Positions 56,827 to 64,000 of a stretch of DNA of 64,000 bases are shown here, piece by piece; position 1 is the stretch's first letter, and each line of letters begins with the position of its first letter. Location of the stretch: NCBI GenBank assembly GCA_002733705.1, contig NVWP01000029.1:1-64000 (forward strand), written 5' to 3'. This DNA comes from Henriciella sp. (GTDB taxonomy: Bacteria; Pseudomonadota; Alphaproteobacteria; Caulobacterales; Hyphomonadaceae). Made by a program: the position numbers and the translations under genes. The notes under the pieces were generated by a model. The model was given only the letters and a program-made list of their open reading frames with translations. It searched no databases and had not been told where the DNA came from.

Positions 56827-58157
56827 GCACCGAACTCATTGACCGCACACCGGCCCAGGATAGGGCGGGTGTTATCATTCCATGGACGCAACCGGGCGAC
56901 CGGCCAGACCGTGAGCGGCTGGCCGAGACATCCGGCCTCGTTGAAGCGCTGGGCTGCAACCTTGCTTTCCTGCGCGCTGAGAATGTGCGCAAACCGAGTG
57001 CATCGCATCTCCTGTCCGGCGGTATCCTTGAACGCCTGAAGGAAGACATAGCGGCCTCCGACTGCACCCTTTGCGTGATCGATGCCGCCCTGACACCTGT
57101 GCAGCAGCGCAATCTGGAACGCGCTCTGGGCACAAAGGTGATAGATCGCACCGGGCTTATACTTGAAATTTTCGGCCTCCGCGCCCGGACCAAGGAAGGC
57201 AAGCTCCAGGTTGAGCTTGCCCGCCTGTCCTATGAGCGCTCGCGACTTGTGCGAACTTGGACCCACCTTGAACGCCAGCGCGGCGGTCAGGGCTTCCTGA
57301 GCGGTCCCGGGGAAACACAGCTTGAGGCTGACCGGCGAATGCTCGACCGCCAGCTCGCCTCGCTCAAGTCTGATCTTGAAGAAGTCCGCCGCACGCGCGG
57401 GTTGCAACGCTCTGGCCGGCGCGAGGCAGGTTTTCCGGTCATAGCCCTCGTCGGCTACACCAATGCCGGTAAGTCGACCCTGTTCAACAGGATGACGGGG
57501 GCCAATGTCTTCGCCCGTGACATGCCCTTTGCCACGCTGGACCCCACGATCCGGCGCATGGAGCTACCAGGCCTCGGCGATGCGGCGCTAGTCGATACGG
57601 TCGGCTTCATTTCCGATCTGCCGACCCATCTTATCGACAGCTTTCGTGCGACCCTAGAGGAAACGCTGGAAGCCGATCTCCTTATTCACGTGCGGGATCG
57701 ATCAGAGGAGTCGGATGAGGAACGCAAGCAGGACGTCCTTTCTGTCCTCAAACGGCTCGAGGATGAATCCGGGCAGGAGCTGCCCCCCATCATCGAGGCC
57801 TGGAACAAGATCGACTTGCTGCCTGAGGATATTCAGGAGACGCTGAAGCTCTCGGCGCGCTCGGGTCTTCAGGAGACGCCGGCCGTGGCGACCTCAGCCT
57901 ATACGGGCGAGGGAATCGATGATCTGCTGAAGCTGGTCCAGCTATCGATTCAGGACGAGCTTAGCACCTTCCTGGTTCGGGTCCTCCCGAGCGAAGGCGC
58001 CGTACGAGCGTGGCTCTACGAATATGGCGCGGTTTATGACGAGGTAGTGCAGGAGGATGGCAGCACGGACATCACTGTCGGGCTGAGCGAAAAGCATGAA
58101 GGCCGTTTCCGCTCGCAATTTCCCGACAGCGATCTCATCGCGACCGGCAACAGCTAA
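56823..58157 (+). CDS. hflX: GTPase HflX
   Basis: Ribosome-associated GTPase that splits stalled 70S ribosomes under stress. The N-terminal HflX domain (about 1-195) has [12 protein letters not shown] and the glycine-rich [12 protein letters not shown] (about 161). The GTPase domain has G1 [12 protein letters not shown] (about 210), G2-G3 DTVGFI and G4 NKID. 444 aa. Start TTG 56823 is the only candidate near the expected N-terminus and overlaps hfq's stop. The stop lies 3 nt from the end of tyrS on the other strand. Confidence 0.95.
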   Translation: MSTELIDRTPAQDRAGVIIPWTQPGDRPDRERLAETSGLVEALGCNLAFLRAENVRKPSASHLLSGGILERLKEDIAASDCTLCVIDAALTPVQQRNLERALGTKVIDRTGLILEIFGLRARTKEGKLQVELARLSYERSRLVRTWTHLERQRGGQGFLSGPGETQLEADRRMLDRQLASLKSDLEEVRRTRGLQRSGRREAGFPVIALVGYTNAGKSTLFNRMTGANVFARDMPFATLDPTIRRMELPGLGDAALVDTVGFISDLPTHLIDSFRATLEETLEADLLIHVRDRSEESDEERKQDVLSVLKRLEDESGQELPPIIEAWNKIDLLPEDIQETLKLSARSGLQETPAVATSAYTGEGIDDLLKLVQLSIQDELSTFLVRVLPSEGAVRAWLYEYGAVYDEVVQEDGSTDITVGLSEKHEGRFRSQFPDSDLIATGNS

Positions 58158-58160
58158 GGC

Positions 58161-59414
58161 TCATCCCACTTTCAGCAGGGCGTGGCGTTTCTTGCCTGCC
58201 GACAGTTTCACCGCATCGCCATCGCCGAGATCGGACCGCGTCAACGTCGCATTCTCGTCGCTGACCTTCTCATCATTGATGCGCGCCGCGCCTTGCTTGA
58301 TGAGGCGCCGGGCCTCGCCGTTGGACTTTGTCAGGCCGGCAAGGGTGAACGCGGCCGCGACAAGCAGGCCGCTATCGAATTCGCTTGCGTCCACATTCGC
58401 CGTCGGCAACGCCTCGTCGGTGCTGCCTTCGCCAAAAACAGCCGATGCCGCCCGTTCCGACTCCCGAGCGGCTTCCTCGCCATGCAGAAGCGTCGTCGCC
58501 GCATTGGCAAGCGCCACCTTGGCCTGATTGATCTCCGCGCCCTCCAGAGCTTCCAGCTCCTCAATCTCGGGCATGGAAAGATCGGTGAACAGGCGCAGGA
58601 AGCGGCCGACATCGGCGTCTTCTGTGTTGCGCCAGAACTGCCAGTACTCGTAGGGCGATTTGCGGTCAGCATTGAGCCAGACTGCGCCACCAGCCGTCTT
58701 GCCCATCTTGCTGCCGGATGCCGTGGTGATCAGGTTGGTCGTAAGGCCGTAGGCATCACCGCCCTCGGCCTTGTGAATGAGGTCGACACCGCCGACGATA
58801 TTGCCCCACTGGTCAGAGCCACCGAGTTGCAGCCTGCAGCCATGGCGCCGGAAGAGCTCCAGGAAGTCGTAGGACTGCATGATCAGATAATTGAATTCGA
58901 GGAAGGTGTAGGGCTGCTCATTGGTCAGGCGCCGGGCCACCGTTTCCTGCTTTGTCATCGTATTGATGGTGAAGTGAACGCCCACCTCGCGCAGGAGCTT
59001 CAGGTAGCCAAGCTGACCAAGCCAGTCATCATTGTTGACCATGATGGCGTCTGACGGCCCGTCTCCGAATTTGAGGAAGGGCTGGAAGGCCTTTTTGATA
59101 CCTTCCATATTGGCCGCGATCTGCTCATCGGTGAGGAGCGGGCGCTGCTTTTCCTTGTCGGTGGGATCGCCCACTTTCGTGGTGCCACCGCCGATCAGAA
59201 CGATAGGTTTGCCGCCGCAGCGCTGCAGATGACGCAGCATCATGATTTGAACAAGGTGGCCAACATGGAGGCTGTCAGCCGTTGCATCATAGCCGATATA
59301 GGCCACAGGATTTCCGCTGGCACAGTAGGCATCCAGCTCGGCGGGATGGGTGACGTGCTTGATGAAGCCGCGCGATTCCAGCGCGCTCAGGAAGTCGGAC
59401 CTGTATTGGCTCAT
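58161..59414 (-). CDS. tyrS: Tyrosine--tRNA ligase
   Basis: Class I synthetase charging tRNA-Tyr. The HIGH-type motif is SLHVGHLVQ (about 43), the KMSKS-type KMGKTAGGAVWL (about 235), and an S4 RNA-binding domain forms the last 65 residues (LIKQGAARINDEKV). ATG 59414 (MSQYRSDF) has GGAG 8 nt upstream; the frame is open 12 codons further back. Length 417 aa. Divergent from anmK with 50 nt between and convergent with hflX. Confidence 0.96.
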   Translation of the reverse strand: MSQYRSDFLSALESRGFIKHVTHPAELDAYCASGNPVAYIGYDATADSLHVGHLVQIMMLRHLQRCGGKPIVLIGGGTTKVGDPTDKEKQRPLLTDEQIAANMEGIKKAFQPFLKFGDGPSDAIMVNNDDWLGQLGYLKLLREVGVHFTINTMTKQETVARRLTNEQPYTFLEFNYLIMQSYDFLELFRRHGCRLQLGGSDQWGNIVGGVDLIHKAEGGDAYGLTTNLITTASGSKMGKTAGGAVWLNADRKSPYEYWQFWRNTEDADVGRFLRLFTDLSMPEIEELEALEGAEINQAKVALANAATTLLHGEEAARESERAASAVFGEGSTDEALPTANVDASEFDSGLLVAAAFTLAGLTKSNGEARRLIKQGAARINDEKVSDENATLTRSDLGDGDAVKLSAGKKRHALLKVG

Positions 59415-59464
59415 GCCGGTTTCTCCATTATCGAAGGGCGCTGCTAGCACGGGTCATGGGATAA

Positions 59465-60595
59465 TTGGAACAGGCGACAGATCATTTTGAGCCGGTATGG
59501 GCTGCAGGCTTCATGTCCGGCACCTCGATTGACGCCGTGGATGCGGCCTTGATTCTCACCGATGGTGAGCGCGTCCTCGATTTTGGCCCCGTCGCCGAGC
59601 GCAAGTACACGCCTGACGAACGTGCAGCCCTGAAAGCCGCGACCGATGCGGCGCGGCAGTGGAAATGGACGGGTCCAAAGCCGCAGGGCGCATTCCGGGA
59701 AGCTGAAGACGTCCTGACACGAACACATACCGACGCCTGGAGGCAGCTAGTCCAGGGTTGGGACGGCCCCGTGCCCAATATCGCGGGGATCCATGGCCAG
59801 ACCGTGCTTCACAGACCGCCGTCGCAAGAAGAAAGTGGGCGCACCCTACAGCTTCTGGATGCGGCGCGCGTGCGCGAGGCTTTGGGCATCCCTGTGGCCT
59901 ATGACTTTCGGACTGCGGATGTCGCCGCCGGCGGGCAGGGGGCGCCACTTGCTCCGGCTTTCCATTCGGCGCTGCTGCGCAACCTTGGCGAGGAGCAGTC
60001 CAACGCTGTCCTCAATCTCGGCGGCGTCGCGAACGTGACCTACAGATCGAGGGACGGAAACCTTCTCGCTTTCGACACCGGCCCGGCCAATGGACCTATC
60101 GATGAGTGGATCGAGGCTCATGGCGCAGGCACGCACGATACCGACGGCAGGATCGCCGCAGCCGGCCGTGTCGATGAGATGTCCATCGACCTCTGGATGG
60201 ACAAGCCCTGGTTCGACCAGACAGGGCCGAAAAGCCTCGACCGGTTTGATTTTGACGCCACACTGGCCCGCGGCATGTCGCTGGAAGACGGCGCTGCCAC
60301 CCTCACCGCTTTCTCTGCGCAAGCGGTTGCGCACGCCATAAGGCATTTCGACGATACGCCGGACAATGTCATTGTCTGCGGTGGCGGGCGCCGCAATCCC
60401 CAGCTGATGCAGGAGCTTTCCAACCGCCTGCCTTGCACGGTGCGCACGGCAGAAGATGTTGGGTGGCTCGGCGACTCGATCGAGGCGCAGGCTTTCGCCT
60501 TTCTCGCCGTACGGACAATGCGCGGTCTGCCAATCAGCTGGCCCGGTACCACAAATGTCGCCCAACCGATGACGGGCGGGCGACTGACCGGTTAG
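59465..60595 (+). CDS. anmK: Anhydro-N-acetylmuramic acid kinase
   Basis: Phosphorylates and opens 1,6-anhydro-MurNAc in peptidoglycan recycling. Signature GFMSGTSIDAVDAAL starts near residue 15, with GIHGQTVLHRP, DFRTADVAAGGQGAPLAPAFH, NLGGVANVTY, DTGPANGPID and VCGGGRRNPQLMQEL. The start must be TTG 59465: a TAA stands directly before it in the same frame, and the next ATG lies inside the GFMSGTS motif. 376 aa. Its TAG overlaps the stop of the opposing hydrolase (TTAG, 60592-60595). Confidence 0.95.
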   Translation: MEQATDHFEPVWAAGFMSGTSIDAVDAALILTDGERVLDFGPVAERKYTPDERAALKAATDAARQWKWTGPKPQGAFREAEDVLTRTHTDAWRQLVQGWDGPVPNIAGIHGQTVLHRPPSQEESGRTLQLLDAARVREALGIPVAYDFRTADVAAGGQGAPLAPAFHSALLRNLGEEQSNAVLNLGGVANVTYRSRDGNLLAFDTGPANGPIDEWIEAHGAGTHDTDGRIAAAGRVDEMSIDLWMDKPWFDQTGPKSLDRFDFDATLARGMSLEDGAATLTAFSAQAVAHAIRHFDDTPDNVIVCGGGRRNPQLMQELSNRLPCTVRTAEDVGWLGDSIEAQAFAFLAVRTMRGLPISWPGTTNVAQPMTGGRLTG

Positions 60596-61344
60596 TCGTC
60601 GTCGCCTTCATCGCCATCGTCATCAAGATCATCTGACTGATCGGTGATGGCGGCGGCTCCGCGCTTCTTCGTGTTCTCCGATTCCAGGCGCATCTTCTGC
60701 TCGTCCTCGATCAGGCGGCGATCGACATAGGCTTCGCACTTGGCGAGCAGCTCTTCATGCTTATCGACGAAGAAGTGGTTCGCGCCCGCAATCGAGTCTC
60801 TCTCGATGACTTCGCCTTTCTGGACACGTACCTTGGTCAAGGCGCGTTCCACATCCTTGGGCCCAGAAATCTTGTCATTCTCACCGGAGATTATCAGCCC
60901 GGACGCGGGGCAAGGGGCGAGGAAGGACAGGTCGTAGTGGTTGCACGGCGGCGCAATCGCCAGGAAACCGTCGATTTCGGGACGGCGCATCAGCAGCTGC
61001 AGCGTAATCCACGCCCCGAAAGAGTATCCAGCACACCAGACATAACGCGGATTCTCCGTCATGTTCTCCATATAGTCGAGAACATAGGCAGCGTCCTCAA
61101 GCTCACCGACGCCCTGGTCGTAGACGCCCTGCGAACGGCCGACGCCGCGCGTGTTGAAACGCAGGACCCCAAAGCCCCGGCGTTCGAACATCTGATAGAG
61201 ACGGATCGTGATAGGGTCCTGCATCGTGCCGCCGGCGCGCGGGTGAGGGTGCAGGATGAGGGCAATCGGGGCGCCTTCCTGTGCCGGTTCAGTATAACGG
61301 GCCTCGATACGGCCTGCCGGACCAGGAATGATGAGTTCTGCCAT
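60592..61344 (-). CDS. Alpha/beta hydrolase (COG2945-like) with acidic tail
   Basis: A 250-aa alpha/beta hydrolase: HPHPRAGGTM (about 32), FNTRGVGRSQG (about 63), nucleophile AGYSFGAW (about 105), acid in SGENDKISGP and His in IAGANHFFVDKH (about 188). The last 35 residues are highly charged and end in a run of Asp and Gly (DDLDDDGDEGDDD). No signal peptide. Similar proteins are found near the suf genes in alphaproteobacteria; role unknown. Divergent from the cysteine desulfurase gene with 122 nt between, and its stop overlaps anmK. Confidence 0.87.
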   Translation of the reverse strand: MAELIIPGPAGRIEARYTEPAQEGAPIALILHPHPRAGGTMQDPITIRLYQMFERRGFGVLRFNTRGVGRSQGVYDQGVGELEDAAYVLDYMENMTENPRYVWCAGYSFGAWITLQLLMRRPEIDGFLAIAPPCNHYDLSFLAPCPASGLIISGENDKISGPKDVERALTKVRVQKGEVIERDSIAGANHFFVDKHEELLAKCEAYVDRRLIEDEQKMRLESENTKKRGAAAITDQSDDLDDDGDEGDDD

Positions 61345-61466
61345 GCTGGGCGGCCTCTCCTATTTGTCGCTGGGAGCTTGAACTGAATTGGGCGCTTTAG
61401 GCGAAAGCAGCAACCGAATGCAAGTTTTTGTGTAAGGACGGGCCGTGTTAGCCTATCTGCCAGACC

Positions 61467-62609
61467 ATGATCTATGCTGATTACAATGCGACGGCTCCCT
61501 TAAGGCCCGAAGCGCGCGACGCGATGATCGCGGCGCTTGAAGTGGGCGCAAACCCCTCCAGCGTGCACGGTCCGGGCAGGGCCGCGCGCAAGGTGCTGGA
61601 AACGGCGAGGCGCCAGGTCGCGTCAGCCATCTCCGGTATCCCTCAGGACCTTGTCTTCACTTCGGGCGGGACTGAGGCGATTGCACTCGCCATTCATGGG
61701 GTTGTGCGCCAGCTTGAGGGCAACTGCACCTTGCTTGTCTCTGCGATCGAGCATGAGGCCGCCGCCCAGAATGCCGGATATTCAGGTGCGCCGGTTCAGA
61801 CCGTATACGTCAGCTCAGCTGGCCAGATCGATCTTGATGACCTCTCCAACCGCCTGAACAGCTGGGACCATGAGCGCCACGGTACGCCCATCCTGGTTCT
61901 GATGGTCGCGAATAATGAGACCGGCGTTATCCAGCCCGTGTCTGAGGCCTCTGCTATGGTTCGTGAGGCTGGGGGGCTGGTAATCTGCGACGGAGTTCAG
62001 GGCCTGGGCAAGATTTCGTTGAATGTCTCGCTCCTCGGTGCTGATTATGTTGCGCTTTCTGCCCACAAGGCCGGTGGGCCGCAGGGCGCGGGCGCCCTCT
62101 GGATCAGGAGCGGCGCGCCGCTCCGGGCGAGCCTGTTTGGCGGTGGCCAGGAGCGTTCGCTTCGTTCAGGAACGGAGAATCTTGCCGGTATTGCCGGGTT
62201 TGGCGCGGCGGCCGAAGCCGCCGTGGGCGATCTTGTAGAATTTGAGAGCCTCGCCGCCTACAGAGATGCAATGGAGGCGCGGCTGAAGTCCGAGGCTGGC
62301 GTCACCGTTTTTGGTGAAGAGGCCCCGCGCCTTGCCAATACGTCCAATTTTGCGCTCTGCGACTTTCGCGCAGAAACGCAGGTCATGGCCATGGATCTTG
62401 CCGGAATTGCGGTCTCCTCGGGCTCTGCATGCTCCAGCGGAAAAGTGAAAAGATCGCTTGTTCTCTCGGCGATGGGCGCAGATGACGCTCTTGCAGAAAG
62501 TGCAATACGCACCAGCTTTGGATGGAAAAGCACGCAGCAGGATTTTGAGCTGACAGCCGACGCCTGGTTGAAGGCACTGGCTCAGCGCAAAGCGAAGGAG
62601 ACGGCTTGA
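61467..62609 (+). CDS. Cysteine desulfurase (IscS/NifS group)
   Basis: PLP enzyme that takes sulfur from cysteine for Fe-S cluster assembly. It has YADYNATAPLRPEA at residue 3, the His of AIEHEAAAQN, PLP Lys in ALSAHKAGGPQGAG (about 197), RSGTENLAGI and the mobile Cys loop SSGSACSSGK (about 322). Length 380 aa, group I type. It is upstream of sufB; in related bacteria an Rrf2/IscR-type regulator gene often precedes this position, but here the upstream gene is the divergent hydrolase. ATG 61467 lacks a good Shine-Dalgarno. Stop and sufB ATG are adjacent. Confidence 0.93.
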   Translation: MIYADYNATAPLRPEARDAMIAALEVGANPSSVHGPGRAARKVLETARRQVASAISGIPQDLVFTSGGTEAIALAIHGVVRQLEGNCTLLVSAIEHEAAAQNAGYSGAPVQTVYVSSAGQIDLDDLSNRLNSWDHERHGTPILVLMVANNETGVIQPVSEASAMVREAGGLVICDGVQGLGKISLNVSLLGADYVALSAHKAGGPQGAGALWIRSGAPLRASLFGGGQERSLRSGTENLAGIAGFGAAAEAAVGDLVEFESLAAYRDAMEARLKSEAGVTVFGEEAPRLANTSNFALCDFRAETQVMAMDLAGIAVSSGSACSSGKVKRSLVLSAMGADDALAESAIRTSFGWKSTQQDFELTADAWLKALAQRKAKETA

Positions 62610-64000
62610 ATGGCCGATGATGTGAAGGTCAAGGAAAGTATCGACAAGGGAACGGTCGCGGCCGCGAAATCCCTTGAGTCGGAAAACTATTCCGCTGGCT
62701 TCAAGACCGACATCGATACCGAATATGCCCCCAAGGGTCTGAATGAAGACGTTATCCGCTTCATTTCAGATAGGAAGGGCGAGCCGTCATGGATGCTGGA
62801 CTGGCGCCTTCAGGCCTTTGAGCGCTGGAAGACCATGGATGAACCGGACTGGGCCAAGGTCGACTATGAAAAGGTCGATTACCAGGACATCTATTATTAC
62901 GCCGCGCCGAAGCAGGGCGCGAAGTATGAGTCGATTGACGATGTGCCCAAGGAAATTCTCGAAACCTATGAGAAGCTGGGTATTCCGCTGCGCGAGGCAG
63001 AAGTTCTTCTGGGCGTCGAAGGCGCCGCCGATACGGCTGCCGATGCGCGTGGCAGCGCGCAGCCGGCCGGTAATCGTGTGGCCGTCGATGCCGTCTTCGA
63101 TTCAGTGTCCGTCGCCACCACCTTCCGCAAGGAGCTTGAGAAGGCGGGCGTGATCTTCATGTCGATTTCCGAGGCGCTCCGCGAGCACCCGGACCTGGTG
63201 AAGAAATATCTCGGCTCGGTCGTACCACAGTCTGACAATTTCTTCGCAACGCTGAACAGCGCTGTCTTTTCGGACGGGACCTTCGTCTATGTCCCTGAGG
63301 GCGTTCGTTGCCCCATGGAGCTTAGCACCTATTTCCGCATGAATGCGGAAAATACCGGCCAGTTCGAACGCACGCTGATCGTGGCCGACAAGGGCGCTTA
63401 CGTGTCCTATCTTGAAGGCTGCACGGCCCCCATGCGGGACGAAAACCAGCTTCATGCGGCAGTGGTTGAGCTCGTCGCGCTGGATGACGCCGAAATCAAA
63501 TATTCAACTGTGCAGAACTGGTGGCCGGGCGATGAGAACGGCAAGGGCGGCATCTTCAACTTCGTGACCAAACGGGGCGACTGCCGTGGCCCGCGCTCGA
63601 AGATCAGCTGGACACAGGTTGAAACCGGTTCAGCCGTGACCTGGAAATATCCGTCCTGCATCCTGCGCGGTGATGACAGCCAGGGTGAGTTCTACTCCAT
63701 CGCCGTTACCAATGGCCGCCAGATGGCCGATACCGGCACCAAGATGATCCATCTCGGTAAAAATACCCGCTCGCGGATCATCTCGAAGGGAATTTCGGCC
63801 GGCCGGTCGGACAACACCTATCGCGGCCTCGTTTCAGTGCACAAGAAGGCTGAGAACGCGCGCAATTTTACCCAGTGCGACTCGCTTCTGATTGGCGGGG
63901 ACTGCGGGGCCCACACTGTGCCTTATGTCGAGAACCGCCGCGCAGATGCGCAGCTCGAACATGAAGCGACGACCACCAAGCTGTCGGAAGACCAGCTCTT
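62610..64000 (+). CDS. sufB: Fe-S cluster assembly protein SufB (runs off the window)
   Basis: Scaffold subunit of the SufBC2D complex. The open frame starts at ATG 62610, adjacent to the desulfurase stop, and is still open at base 64000 (463 complete codons of an expected 480-490). Recognisable parts are [15 protein letters not shown], the [16 protein letters not shown] segment, [18 protein letters not shown] and the [20 protein letters not shown] stretch with the catalytic Cys. AAGGAG precedes the start. sufC, sufD and sufS probably follow beyond the window. Confidence 0.96.
   Translation, partial: MADDVKVKESIDKGTVAAAKSLESENYSAGFKTDIDTEYAPKGLNEDVIRFISDRKGEPSWMLDWRLQAFERWKTMDEPDWAKVDYEKVDYQDIYYYAAPKQGAKYESIDDVPKEILETYEKLGIPLREAEVLLGVEGAADTAADARGSAQPAGNRVAVDAVFDSVSVATTFRKELEKAGVIFMSISEALREHPDLVKKYLGSVVPQSDNFFATLNSAVFSDGTFVYVPEGVRCPMELSTYFRMNAENTGQFERTLIVADKGAYVSYLEGCTAPMRDENQLHAAVVELVALDDAEIKYSTVQNWWPGDENGKGGIFNFVTKRGDCRGPRSKISWTQVETGSAVTWKYPSCILRGDDSQGEFYSIAVTNGRQMADTGTKMIHLGKNTRSRIISKGISAGRSDNTYRGLVSVHKKAENARNFTQCDSLLIGGDCGAHTVPYVENRRADAQLEHEATTTKLSEDQL

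Noticed and set aside
60595..60640. GTC/ATC trinucleotide-like repeat
   Set aside because: It encodes the Asp/Gly-rich tail of the hydrolase on the minus strand; copies are mixed codons, not a pure tandem repeat.

Overview
The window is about 60% GC, densely packed, and reads as core chromosome of an alphaproteobacterium. The blocks pyrH-frr-uppS-cdsA-dxr-rseP-bamA-skp-lpx, lipA-coq10-cinA-ispDF-dusB-ntrBCYX-trkA-hfq-hflX, and a pdh operon whose E1 beta carries a lipoyl domain are all typical of that class. LexA has the alphaproteobacterial GTTC-N7-GTTC operator. A Caulobacterales/Hyphomonadales-like or Parvularculales-like member fits best; this is inferred from gene content and order only. 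I see no tRNA, rRNA, insertion sequence, prophage or CRISPR array, and no gap between genes exceeds 300 bases.

Layout. 30-12351 (+): UMP kinase, ribosome recycling, isoprenoid and phospholipid precursors, RseP, BamA, Skp and lipid A synthesis (lpxD, lpxA, lpxI, lpxB); fabZ is missing from its usual place between lpxD and lpxA. 12348-15164 (-): gltX and gltA. 15261-17294 (+): comEC. 17314-24623 (-): ppiD, trpE, trpG, an alpha/beta hydrolase, trpD, trpC and lexA. 24711-38491 (+): tpiA, secG, pyrG, rpmF, eno, ftsB, the pyruvate dehydrogenase operon (pdhA, pdhB, a small DUF5076-like gene, pdhC, lpd), pdeM, mscS, a small membrane protein and a dienoyl-CoA reductase-like SDR. 38488-43270 (-): an AMP-binding acyl ligase and a poorly understood trio: secreted retropepsin-like protease, membrane pseudo-transglutaminase and ATP-grasp ligase. 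43415-44830 (+): lipA, coq10. 44840-46487 (-): cinA, ispDF. 46608-58157 (+): dusB-ntrBC, ntrYX, trkAH, hfq, hflX. 58161-61344: tyrS (-), anmK (+), a hydrolase (-). 61467 to the end (+): cysteine desulfurase and the start of sufB, which runs off the window.

Themes. The envelope block couples isoprenoid and phospholipid supply to outer-membrane protein folding and lipid A synthesis. Eno, Pdh and GltA carry carbon from glycolysis into the TCA cycle, and LipA makes the lipoyl cofactor for Pdh. NtrBC/NtrYX with Hfq and TrkAH form a nitrogen, envelope and potassium regulatory block. Genes commonly overlap by 1-4 nt. Three convergent pairs share overlapping stop codons, and one intrinsic terminator lies inside the coding sequence of the opposing gene. 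TTG starts are frequent.

Most interesting for follow-up: the protease/pseudo-transglutaminase/ATP-grasp trio; NtrC and NtrX that both lack the GAFTGA sigma54 loop, with an NtrC-like palindrome before dusB-ntrBC; the missing fabZ; an E2 (PdhC) whose HRxxDG Asp is Gly; a perfect terminator hairpin that contains the ftsB ribosome-binding site; and a low-GC surface-loop insertion in BamA.
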